A stretch of DNA of 32,922 nt from assembly GCA_008931825.1 (NCBI GenBank), contig QXVZ01015458.1:1-32922 (forward strand), in the 5' to 3' direction. Both the position numbers and the translations under genes were made by a program. Below are positions 12,001-21,518 of the stretch, one piece after another (the stretch's first letter is position 1; each line of letters opens with the position of its first letter). This stretch comes from Phallusia fumigata (taxonomy: Eukaryota; Chordata; Ascidiacea; Phlebobranchia; Ascidiidae). Below the pieces are notes generated by a model. That model saw only the letters and a program-made list of their open reading frames with translations, had not been told where the DNA came from and made no database searches.

Positions 12001-13172
12001 TATTCCGCGCGTGCTTTTGGCTGATGGGTTTCACCGCCATATTCGGTAACGTCGCCGTTTTTACCTCTTCGCTTAGGTTTTTGGTTACAACTAAAGCCGT
12101 TTCGACCACAACGAAGTGTACAAACATGTTCATTCTGAATCTTTCCGCCGCAGATTTTCTCATGGGTGTATATCTTATTGGCACAGTGTCCATCGGCGTT
12201 ACGTACAAAGGTGACTACTGCGTTCACGACAAGGAATGGAGATCAAGTCCGACCTGTTCCAACCTCGGGGCTTTGGCTATTGTCTCATCCGAAGCCTCGG
12301 CTTTTACTATGACCGCTATGACGACGTACCGATTTATTTCAGTGTGCCAACCGTTTACAACGAGTCAAATGGATTTTAGTAGAGTCACAGCGTTGACAAC
12401 GCTGATTGCTTGGGGGTTAGCTGGGCTACTTGCGGCTCTGCCTCTTTTCAAATTCAAGCTTGAGTATTTCCAATGGGTCATTTGGTTTCCGAACTACTTC
12501 TTTGGTTCCCAGGAAGTACAGGTAGAGACTATGATTGGACTGGCAAAGGAAATCTCCAACCTTACAATAAGCAACTGGTCACAGGCAAAACAAGTCATCT
12601 CTGAATCTTTTCCAGGTTCTGTTAAAGGCGAGTTCGGGTATTACGGGGAAACAAGTGTTTGTATGCCGCGCCTGTTTGCCACATACAAACAGGGTGCTTG
12701 GGAATATTCATTGTTCATTATCACAATCAACTTCCTTATGTTTCTGTACGTATTCTGCGTTTACAGCTTCATCTACAAGGAAGGCAACAGAATGAATCAA
12801 TGCCGAAATTCTGATGTGAGCGTGAAAATGCAAAAACGCATTTTCCGGCTGATACTAACGGATTTCTGTTGCTGGATTCCTGTTTGCATTATGGGCTACC
12901 TTAGCATATTCGGCGTAAAAATGCCATCCGACGCCTACGTAGCTAGTGCATGTATTCTACTCCCGATTAACAGTGCAATTAACCCTCTATTGTATTCCAA
13001 AGTCATTGGACAGAGAATTGCAAAATCTAAGCGGTATTTAAGCCAAAAAACGTCTTATACCTTGAACCATGGCAGAGGTAATATCTCACCGAAGACACAG
13101 TCTTCTGGTAAAGTTGAACTTGAATTGGCGTTGAAGCCGACCAAAAGCTCTTTTACCACTGAAAGGTTATAA
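9063..13172 (+). CDS. LDLa-repeat rhodopsin-family GPCR (GRL101/RXFP-like 7TM)
   Basis: Two exons, 9063-9159 and 9487-13172, join in phase 1 (G|AG) to give 1260 aa. Exon 1 encodes a signal peptide ending near CGNAYA. Residues about 38-862 hold some 15 LDL-receptor class A modules (C-D-G-x-x-D-C-x-D-x-SDE); several in the first half share the variant GDWSDE. The 7TM domain covers about 870-1210: GN in TM1, LSAADFLMG in TM2, TYRF (Y980-R981-F982) in place of DRY in TM3, CWIP (W1162) in TM6 and NPLLY (1198-1202) in TM7. The TM2 and TM7 sequences resemble the LGR/RXFP class, to which snail GRL101 also belongs. Those relatives carry leucine-rich repeats, and none is visible here. Role: cell-surface receptor, ligand unknown. 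A 3' splice site lies 2 nt before the ATG. Alternative: a lineage-specific orphan receptor. Confidence 0.93.
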
Positions 13173-14582
13173 GCTGAGCTTACTTTCTAAATTGACGTTC
13201 AAAACTGTCGTCTAAAGCATGGCTTCCCAAACATTTAGAAATTTTCCGCCAACCTTCCGGAAAAAGGGAAAGGTCCACTTTGTTTGGTTTTATCGAAGCT
13301 GAGATTATTATATTTTCCAATTGACCGCATACATTTTTCCTTCACATGCAAACGACGGCGTATAAACTGTATATATGCTACTGCGTAATCATGACTGTTA
13401 ATTATTTCCACTGGATAACAAATGCTGTGTTGCATAAAACATCTGTTGCTACATTCATTTTTATTTGTAATGTCTTCCTTTCGCCAAACAACCCCTTTCT
13501 AACTATTCGTCGTGCTTTTATTTCTGTACAAAATGTGCCGGTTTACAATTCTACCCCTGTGTTGCATTCATTGTTGAATTATCGAACGCCCGAGTGCATT
13601 GGTCGGCGCAAATGTAGATTAAAGTATATGTAATGGCAGTCGTGTATTGATGAGACATTTCGGCGGGGTAAAAGTATGAAAAAACAGTAAGGAAGTCATC
13701 AACAATTTCAAGTCGATAAAAATTTTTCCGATAAAACCCATTACTTTATTTGTGTCATCAAAAAATGCCTGAAAATGGCCATTAAAGTAAAGTCGATGGC
13801 ACCGCTCGCGGCCTGGCAATAGCGAAAAAGTTGTGCACTTCTGAGCACGACCTTTTTGACCATGCAAAACAAATTGTAACACTTTTTCCAAATACCTGTA
13901 CCAAAGACTACAAACTAAATCGCACTTACGTACGTATAAGTTTACGTCACGGGATATGGGGAATTTACGGGGATTTTTTAGCACCAAGTTTTGAAAAGCT
14001 TTTATTTGTAAATTTGCTGAACTGAATTAAGTTATTACTTTGATCAAACAAGATTGTTAAAAAAACACTGCAGACATGCCTAGTTTATAACCAGAAAGCC
14101 CAAACGAATTATTGTTGAACGAATTTGTATGATGGAAAACTCACATAAGGTATGCAAAAAACATTTTTTTAGCTTAAATGAAATTAACCAATTTGGTATT
14201 AGTTGTATTTACTCAAATCGAAACTTAACAACCCTAATCATCAGCATTTGTTTATTTTCCCCTGTTCAATGTTTTCGAAAATGCAAAAATGTTAGATGGC
14301 TCTTAGAAAATAGAAACACCTGCAAGTTTGCACAGGAAATCATTAAATTGTAGTTTCCATCACACTAAAAAGCCGTTTATTCAAAGAATAAACAAACTGT
14401 GTATAAACTAAATCTGTTTTATTTATAATAAAAAGCTGCTGACATAGCCTATGTGACCTTGCCATTTGACATTTGTGATAATATGTCAAAAACAATGAGC
14501 AAAACCAAGAAAAATCCTAAACGCATAATGTTTAACAAGCTTACACCGAAAATGGCTGTATAAGATAAACCTTTTTTGCCAG
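13173..14582 (+). other. Receptor 3' UTR and upstream region of p31comet
   Basis: No convincing coding exon is present. An ATTAAA at 13618-13623 could serve as a polyadenylation signal for the receptor. Directly before the first recognised p31comet exon there is a short ATG-led frame (14483-14563, lysine-rich, ending TAA). It is suggestive of an N-terminus but cannot be joined, since the remaining gap of about 20 nt is too short for an intron. Confidence 0.4.
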
Positions 14583-17500
14583 TTATTGGCTGTGTTTTTT
14601 TGATACAGCTGATCCTCAATGTGGATATAAATGAGGATTTGCTTGACATTACAAGTTCACTGATTATGGAATACATGAACTTGTTGATGTATTTCCGAGG
14701 TCAAGTTCCATCACCAGCACAAATCCTTAAAAGGCAGGCAAAAGGTATGACATTACTGATGCACCAAACTGGTCTTAAGTAGTTTGGGTTAAAACTGAAT
14801 ATTCAGTTCAAAAAAAAAAAAAATTGCAACTTATGCTGAACCTAAATAAATTGTTCTGGTAAATGTTTTGAAAGGAGTTGTATGTTAATAATGTGCATGT
14901 TCAGTTTTGCTGTAAAATAAAGTAGCTTGACTGAAACTGCATTAAACAATGAACATATTGGATTGTAAACTTTCACAGGAAATTTACATGTTAAGTTTTT
15001 AAATCAATATTTAATTATTTTAGATGGCTCTCTGCAAATGAATGACAAGAATATGAGGTAGTGTCTTTTTCTTTTATTTTTTTTTGTTTTTACATGAAAT
15101 GGGTTTGGCCTGTAACATGTTCGTATTTAAAAATCTACATAGTTGCTACTTGCTTGTGTTCTGTGCTGGTGCAAAAACTGTGCAGTATTTAGCTGAACTA
15201 TAAGGCTGCTTTGGCCAACATAAATGAGTTGTTTTATAAATTCATTCATTTTTGAGGTGTAATTAATTTTTTCCAACTGTCAGTAGTTCATGTTTATTAA
15301 TTTACCTTTTACAGGGCAAAAAATAGACCTGTACCGTGGTTTCAAACCCATAGCCTATGATTGGTTGGCAAGAAAAATGATACAACTCTGACAAATCTTT
15401 TTTTTCTTTTAACTTTTTTTTAGAACAAATCGAAAAGATAACATTAACCAACAAAAGTGCCAGCAGTGTTTGAAACAGCTGGATGAAATAAAAGGGCATG
15501 TTAAAAAATCCTTAAAGTTTTGCAATAAGTTTGAAGCTGTGTTATTAATGGGTGCTACACCAGTTTCTGTGAAAGAAGTATATTCCATCAAAGTTTGTCC
15601 ACCTGAAGGTGAGTGAACTAAATCTGTTTTGTGCAAGAATAGCATTGTAGTATCACACTAATAGACATGTATAAATGTATATGGAACAATCCTAAATTAC
15701 TATGAAAAGCTTTGAACTAGTTTGTTTTTAATTGATTATATGCCTTCATTGATGATAATAANGGCATGTTAAAAAATCCTTAAAGTTTTGCAACAAGTTT
15801 GAAGCTGTGTTATTAATGGGTGCCACACCAGTTTCTGTGAAAGAAGTCTATTCCATCAAAGTTTGTCCACCTGAAGGTGAGTGAACTTAATCTGTTTTGT
15901 GCAAGAATAGCAGTGTAGTATCACATTAATAGACTTGTATATATGTATATGGAACAATCCTAAATTACTATAAAAAGCTTTGAACTAGTTTGTTTTTAAC
16001 TGATTATATGCCTTCATTGATGATAATAAAACAGTAAAAAAGGGGATGAAGGTTTGTACCAGTGATTTAACAGCCAGTTGCTGTTGACTGCATAATTCAG
16101 TGCCCCACAACCTTTTTTTTGGTGATGTCACACTTTCAAACTTTCAAAATTTGGTGGCAGACCTCAACCTGTGTTTTGCGCCAGGACAGCTTTTCGAACA
16201 TGATAATTTCTGGGTATTTATGGGTCCCCTTCAATGAAGGGGACACATTTTGTTTTTACTTTCTTTTTTTCTTTATTTCTTTTTTCTGTCTAACGCGAGT
16301 TTGTTCCCGCGTTTTGACTAAGAAGGAGTTGTTCAAATTTCTTCAAATTCCCCCCCCCCCCCCCCCCCCCCCCCCCCTTGTGCACTGACAACTTTTTACC
16401 CCAATTTACCCTTTGGTTCACACACAGGCCCCGAAAACGTAAAATTTTTAAAACGGCAATATTTAACAAAGTAGGTCACCTAGAAATTTCCTATTTTAAT
16501 AGTTGATACAATACAAAGTATGTTGAATGATTTTTAGGCTTTAGTTTGGATTTACCCATTTTGACCTTTCTAACCCCAAATGTTCAGTTTTTTGTTTACT
16601 TGAGTTTGTTCCTATGTTTTGGTCAACAAAGAGCTGTTCAAATTTCTTTAAATTTTCACACATGATTTTTCTCATAAATTTGTATCTAGCGTTGTGCACT
16701 GACAATTTTTTACCCTAGTTCAGCCATTGGTTTACCCACAGGCCCCTAAAACGTGAAATTTTTAAAACAGCAATATTTAACAAAGTAAGTTATTGAAATT
16801 TAAAATGCACATATGTAGGGTGCTTCTCATTGGTTGTTTAAAATTTTAGCGTGATCGGTCAAGTGTTTACGCTTACAGCTGCAAATACGTTTTTAAACGC
16901 TGACTGTTTTGCCCCAAAGGCTAAACGACCAGACGCGTGGGAGTGATGGACGAGTTTAAGACACAAGCAGCGGTTGTTAACAGGCTGCTACTTTACACAT
17001 AAACGGGCGTTTATTCAGTGCGGCAAGCCTGATTTGGCTGATTAAAACTGAGCGGTGATGACCTCAATACGTTTGCTATTTTGCGATGGAGAAGACAGTG
17101 CGGCACAGCAATTTATTGATTTGTTTTTTATTTTTAATCCTGCCATTTCTCTGCCGTATGGCCGGTATAGATCATTACTATGTAGTTGTTTGTATCGTAC
17201 ACGCAACACCTCACAACATATATAAAGAGATTAACCGAGATGCGTTTGCTAACGCTGCAAAAGATAATACGTTACAATAACTTTGCTCTCTTACAGTTGC
17301 ACTCCCTTGTACAGTAACATGTAAGCTTATATTTGGTTGGTCAAAAAGCGCATTGTTGTTGTTAGATTTATAGCGCATTGCTGAAACCGCGTTGGAAAGG
17401 GTCGTTTGTGCGGTTTGCTGCGGCTCGGCCAAAGGTCACTGCAGATCAAACTATTGGTTAGTGGTGCTGTGGGGTTTCATTTATGCTTTTGACATTGAGA

Positions 17501-19932
17501 TTGAAATTGAAACGATGTAAGAAATGATTAAGTTAGATTATAAAGTGAAATCTTTACTTTTTGTTTAAATCTGTAATAACTGATTCTTAAACCGATCACG
17601 TCCTAAAAACATCACTTCTATTTAGAAATTGCATATGTGTGGGACCCGTACGTTTATGCTAGCAGAAACAAACATTGTTATAAAATGCCGAGGGAAAGAG
17701 CGATCCAATATAATGCGGGTATTGAATATATCCAATGTAATAAAGGAAATACATCATTTTGAGGTGGTAGTGTATGTGGATTGAAAATATGGAGAACGCC
17801 ACCTCTCTTGTTTAACTAGAGTTTGGATTAGTGAATTGTCGACCAGCTGCAACGTTTAAATTTGACAAGGGTGAAATGTTTTGTTTTTAAAAAAAGTTTG
17901 TTAAGATACAGCAGAACTGCAGCCACCTACTCTCGCCACACCTGTTGGAGAGCACTGTGTCGCGGCACACCGGTTGGAGAGCACTGGCATAAAGCATACA
18001 AAGCATTTTATTAATCAAGCAGTACTGCTGTATGTATCAGAAAATTTCTTGTTCCTCTGCATCATAAAGTCAAAATATTTTTAAATAAACAGATTATTAA
18101 CTTACATTATAATTGCACATAAAAAGAAACAATGAATAGAGTCCCCTACTTTTAGACTTTGTGTCTTGGTCCCAACAGCCACCCACAGCAGCCAAATTGC
18201 AGTACTACAAAAACAAACTGAATATACTGCTTCTTCAAGCATCTTCTTCCTTCAAGAAAGAAATAAGGTGCACCAAAAATATGTTACTGGTAAAGGGAGT
18301 GCGAAAACTTGCTGCAGAATCACTCAGACCCTGGGAGAATTTTAGGTACCTAGTTGTTTAAATTGGTTATTTTTAATTCATACCAGCTAAGATACTAACA
18401 ATGAAAAAAACGTTACAAGACAATAAACAATCCTGTGAAAAGACTGTCCTTCTTTTTGGTTTATCAATACCCGAGTTGATTTAACTTGAGACATTATTTT
18501 AATCCTTAGGGTTTTTAAAAAAATCATATCAAAGCATCTGGTGGTCGTAGATGTTAACGCGTTTTGATTGACGTAGCGATGACAAGGTATTACGGGTTTC
18601 TGAGAAGAAGTTTAGGATATCCTCTCCGCTAGACATGACAATGACTCGAATATCCTGCATCTGTCATGTCATTTAGAATCGATGCTCATTCAAATTTAAA
18701 ATGTTTCAATCATGCAATCCAAGTTAACTGCGTCAACTGAACTTCATTTATATCCACTGCCTTTAGGGAAAATTTTGCAAAATACTGAATGGCAAGCGCA
18801 TATTCTTTTGGGGGGTCTACCATTAGGTCGTTATGTCGACCGAAGATCGATATTGATACCAGCATCACTCTGCTTGCTTGCTGCAAGTGAACCATGGTCA
18901 CGGAATAGAGTTCAAATAGCTTAATAAAACTTTGCTTGGGTAACGTAACATCAAACCGAAAGCAAATCTGTCTTAAGGTCAACCTGTTTGCAATAAACAC
19001 GGTGTGTTTGTACCTCAAAGATGACTAAAGTAATATTTTATTGTAAAATTCAGATTTCTTAAAAAACGTCATATGATGCACGTGGACATTGAATTGCGAG
19101 CGCCACCTTACCACCCTCTTCAGTCTCCACCTTCTGCCGCTAGAATGCACGTCCACCAAGGATCAACGACGAAAGTGGGTCGTTGGTTTTGTTAAATGTA
19201 TTTTTGAAAGTTCTTGACTTTGTCACATCGAGCAAAATCATCTTGAATAGAGGCTCATCGAGTAAAAAATACTCCAGTTGATGAAATGGTAAAATTTCGT
19301 GATCATGAAAGCTAAAATATGATCGCCGTATCTGACGTGAACTCATTCTTTTTGTAAGTTTCGTTTCGAACGATGTTATTGTTGAACAGGTGGTAAATCA
19401 CGTATTTTAAAACCTAACTTAATTTGACGCAATGATTAATTAATAATACCACGACCCCCTCACAACACTTCGTCTGATTAGTTATTGGTTAAGTTTCGCA
19501 GACCCATGTTTGGAAGCAATTATCTTTTCCAGCTTGATGTACCTTAACCAGAATGCTGCATACATTCGGATACATCTGACTAGAGCTCACTTTAATACAC
19601 AAAATAAGTCTTCTTTCAAAGGAAATTATCAACGCACAAATTAAACCGTAACTGTGTCATTGCAGATGCGGCGAAGATACAGCGCCGCTGAAGCTGCCGA
19701 AATGATCTTCCAAACATGCAGTGATTCCAGTAATCCCAAAGTTAACAATCAAAACATCCCAGTTCCACCTAATAACAGCCAACAGCTGTCATATCGCAGA
19801 CATTCGCTGCCCGCATGTTTGTCGTTCGGCCAACGCCGTGACGTGGTAGACTCTGACAATGACGTCACATGCCCTGATGATGAGATCATTTGGTTTGAGA
19901 TTCCGGTTTCGGTCAAGGGATTCAAGTTTTAA
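14583..19932 (+). CDS. p31comet (MAD2L1-binding protein), N-terminus not found
   Basis: Exons 14583-14744, 15024-15057 (34 nt), 15424-15608, 18156-18289 and 19666-19932 join in frame with GT-AG borders and encode 259 aa plus an unidentified N-terminus; human p31comet is 274 aa. Family landmarks in order: a helix followed by QVPSPAQILKR (human QLPLPYEQL), KCQQCLKQLDEIKGH (human KCQQALAELE), FEAVLLMGATPVSVKEVYSI (human VLILLGGNALSPKEFYEL), PPTAAKLQYYKNKLNI, and the C-terminal IWFEIPVSVKGFKF-stop (human IWFQAPVTFKGFRE). p31comet is a HORMA-fold protein that binds closed MAD2 and, with TRIP13, dismantles the mitotic checkpoint complex. Exon 3 is partly, and the last exon wholly, repeated nearby (15763-15876, 21252-21518). 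The donor of exon 4 is inferred from phase: ACTG|GTAAAG at 18290. A second donor at 18347 would break the frame into the last exon. Confidence 0.85.
15495..15761 (+). repeat. Tandem duplication B, copy 1 (267 bp)
   Basis: This covers the 3' part of p31comet exon 3 (from 15495 to its donor at 15609) and 150 bp of intron. The block is repeated after the N at 15762. Confidence 0.9.
15763..16029 (+). repeat. Tandem duplication B, copy 2, with partial p31comet exon 3
   Basis: This block has the same length as 15495-15761 with about 10 substitutions. It repeats the last 114 nt of the exon (15763-15876, donor GTGAGT intact), but no acceptor precedes it because the copy begins mid-exon right after an N. 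The three coding differences I noticed (AAT/AAC, GCT/GCC, GTA/GTC) are all synonymous. This is best read as the other allele, not a second exon. Confidence 0.88.
16290..16790. repeat. Diverged direct repeat inside the hAT-like element
   Basis: The stretch at about 16290-16475 recurs at about 16598-16790. Shared landmarks are GAGTTTGTTCC, GTTCAAATTTCTT, TTGTGCACTGACAA, CACAGGCCCC and AAAACAGCAATATTTAAC or its near match. Similarity by eye is near 80 percent, so unlike the N-bounded duplications this is an old repeat. Confidence 0.7.
16350..16377 (+). repeat. Homopolymer tract of 28 cytosines
   Basis: This is an uninterrupted poly-C run in AT-rich DNA. In the second unit of the surrounding direct repeat, the corresponding place is ordinary mixed sequence (around 16658-16692), so the tract replaced or expanded in one unit. 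Confidence 0.95.
17937..17986. repeat. Duplicated hAT right terminus (two 21-bp copies, 29-bp period)
   Basis: CACACC-T/G-GTTGGAGAGCACTG occurs at 17937-17957 and 17966-17986, differing at one base, with TGTCGCGG between. The outer copy ends exactly at the target-duplication flank. Confidence 0.85.
19140..19346 (-). CDS. Small hypothetical ORF, antisense in p31comet intron 5
   Basis: This is an ATG-started frame of 68 codons with mixed, coding-like codon use (CGT, CGG, CGA, TCG, GAC), ending at TAG. I do not recognise the product: it shows no signal peptide or membrane segment, and its composition is Phe/Leu/Asp-rich. It lies just outside duplication C, on the strand opposite p31comet. It could be a nested gene, a single exon of one, or chance. 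Confidence 0.2.
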   Translation of the reverse strand: MSSRQIRRSYFSFHDHEILPFHQLEYFLLDEPLFKMILLDVTKSRTFKNTFNKTNDPLSSLILGGRAF

Positions 19933-20187
19933 TTAGATTTGTTTTTATGATTTTATACAACGGTTTGTGAACGTAACCGATGTCATGAACCTGTTTTTTT
20001 TTAAGTTAATACTGCGAAGTCAAAAATGATGAAGAACGTCGTATAGCGGACTTATGTGCTTTCGCTAGGTGCTAATGAAATTCGAGTTCAAGGGTGTAAA
20101 CGAACCTTTTCTAAGACCTCGTATTTTCGACGTTTTGTCACGCTATCGTGGTATAGTGTGTTGATTGGCAAAAGCTACATAATGCAA

Positions 20188-20193
20188 AATAAA
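20188..20193 (+). terminator. Candidate p31comet poly(A) signal (copy 1)
   Basis: AATAAA lies 255 bp after the stop at 19932, in sequence conserved in the other copy (21768-21773). Copy 2 has an additional AATAAA at 21680-21685 that copy 1 lacks. Confidence 0.45.
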
Positions 20194-20676
20194 ACCAATT
20201 GCTACAACCCCAATTAGCCTATTGGAAGCATCCCTGGTTTGAACCCTGGCAAAATGCATCATGCAATGGTTGGAACAAAAATGCCTCAACCATTGATTGG
20301 TATGTATATTTGTACACAATGACGACAAGTTTATTTATACGAGCTGGAAATTACGGATTGCAACTAGACAAGGGCATGAAAACTACAGATTGCACATCCA
20401 CAAACAAAAACTAAACTGAATTTATAGCTGCCAGCTATTACTTTGCACAGCTTTCATCTGCAAGTTTGTTTTACAAAATGCAAAAGTTTTCTTTTATGAT
20501 GTGACAAATACATATTTAATCTAAGCAGGCGTAAAGGGCTGGTTGGCAATTTGATTAAAATAAAACCAGCAAAAATTAACACAATTTTTGCAGTTTAAAT
20601 TGAAATGCATAGGAAAAAAGATTTCAGAATGTAACTAAATTATGGATTGTGCAAATAACCCTATGTTCCTGATCAC

Positions 20677-20785
20677 CTAGTTCCCGTGCAACTTTTTCAG
20701 TCGTTGAAATTCCCTCAAACGGAGAGCATTGATTCGTATAAATCCTTGTGCATCACGTGGCTGGTAATCACCGGCCACATCCATG
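20677..20785 (-). other. Extra copy of ASS1 last exon (in duplication C, copy 1)
   Basis: This is identical to the ASS1 exon 8 at 22876-22984, with acceptor AACAG and stop TAG. It has no upstream ASS1 exons adjacent to it, since the N gap follows 54 bp further. It is most likely an assembly duplicate. Confidence 0.85.
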
Positions 20786-20839
20786 CTGTTGCAAACAAAA
20801 TACATCCATAAATGTTGCTTAAAGATAAGGTTCTGGCTT

Positions 20840-20974
20840 NNNNNNNNNNNNNNNNNNNNNNNNNNNNNNNNNNNNNNNNNNNNNNNNNNNNNNNNNNNNN
20901 NNNNNNNNNNNNNNNNNNNNNNNNNNNNNNNNNNNNNNNNNNNNNNNNNNNNNNNNNNNNNNNNNNNNNNNNNN
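20840..20974. other. Assembly gap of 135 Ns
   Basis: This is a run of undetermined bases lying exactly between the two copies of duplication C. Open frames crossing it are meaningless. Confidence 0.99.
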
Positions 20975-21251
20975 GGTGGTAAATCACGTATTTTAAAACC
21001 TAACTTAATTTGACGCAATGATTAATTAATAATACCACGACCCCCTCACAACACTTCGTCTGATTAGTTATTGGTTAAGTTTCGCAGACCCATGTTTGGA
21101 AGCAATTATCTTTTCCAGCTTGATGTACCTTAACCAGAATGCTGCATACATTCGGATACATCTGACTAGAGTTCACTTTAATACACAAAATAAGTCTTCT
21201 TTCAAAGGAAATTATCAACGCACAAATTAAACCGTAACTGTGTCATTGCAG

Positions 21252-21518
21252 ATGCGACGAAGATACAGCGCCGCTGAAGCTGCCGAAATGATCTTCCAAA
21301 CATGCAGTGATTCCAGTAGTCCCAAAGTTAACAATGAAATCATCCCAGTTCCACCTAATAACAGCCAACAGCTGTCATATCGCAGACATTCGCTGCCCGC
21401 ATGTTTGTCGTTCGGCCAACGTCGTGACGTGGTAGACTCTGACAATGACGTCACATGCCCTGATGATGAGATCATTTGGTTTGAGATTCCGGTTTCGGTC
21501 AAGGGATTTAAGTTTTAA
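21252..21518 (+). other. Second copy of the p31comet last exon
   Basis: This is the same 89-codon exon as 19666-19932, with its acceptor TTGCAG and the stop after GFKF intact. I see three residue differences: N/S in SDSS(N/S)PK, and the pair QN/EI in VNN(QN/EI)IPV. There are also silent changes. Because it follows an N gap and lacks its own upstream exons, I treat it as the other haplotype rather than an alternative exon. Confidence 0.85.

Larger units (their letters stand above)
16098..17986. mobile_element. hAT-like non-autonomous element (1.9 kb) in p31comet intron 4
   Basis: The left end is CAGTGCCCCACAACC. The right end, reverse complemented, is CAGTGCTCTCCAACC followed by GGTGTGCCGCGACAC, a typical hAT subterminal style. 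Flanks are GCATAATT (16090-16097) and GCATAAAG (17987-17994), an 8-bp target duplication matching at 6 positions. No transposase frame is visible. The interior carries a diverged tandem repeat, a 28-base poly-C tract and a duplicated right terminus. It could be one decayed element or a nest of several. Confidence 0.65.
19389..20839 (+). repeat. Duplication C, copy 1 (1451 bp)
   Basis: This contains the p31comet last exon (19666-19932), its 3' region, and a copy of the ASS1 last exon (20677-20785, minus strand). It ends at the 135-N gap. The first 850 bases or so carry scattered substitutions and indels against copy 2. The rest is virtually identical (one difference seen, near 20670). Confidence 0.92.

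Noticed and set aside
9474..12227. Long minus-strand open frames (up to 196 codons) opposite the receptor
   Set aside because: They are antisense shadows of a Cys/Asp-rich coding exon, with no start context or family resemblance.
16119..16388. 89-codon frame ending in a proline run
   Set aside because: The proline run is just the poly-C tract. The frame lies inside a mobile element.
18618..18668. Short inverted repeat (GACATGACA ... TGTCATGTC) and repeated ATATCCT
   Set aside because: The 9-bp stem has no context suggesting function and is common by chance.
20228..20250. tRNA-like B-box (GGTTTGAACCC and its complement), also at 21815
   Set aside because: No A-box at the proper distance, no cloverleaf and no T-arm pairing. 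It is likely coincidence.
20677..21018. Open frames running through the 135-N gap
   Set aside because: They translate Ns. Only the ASS1 exon copy at 20677-20785 is real sequence.
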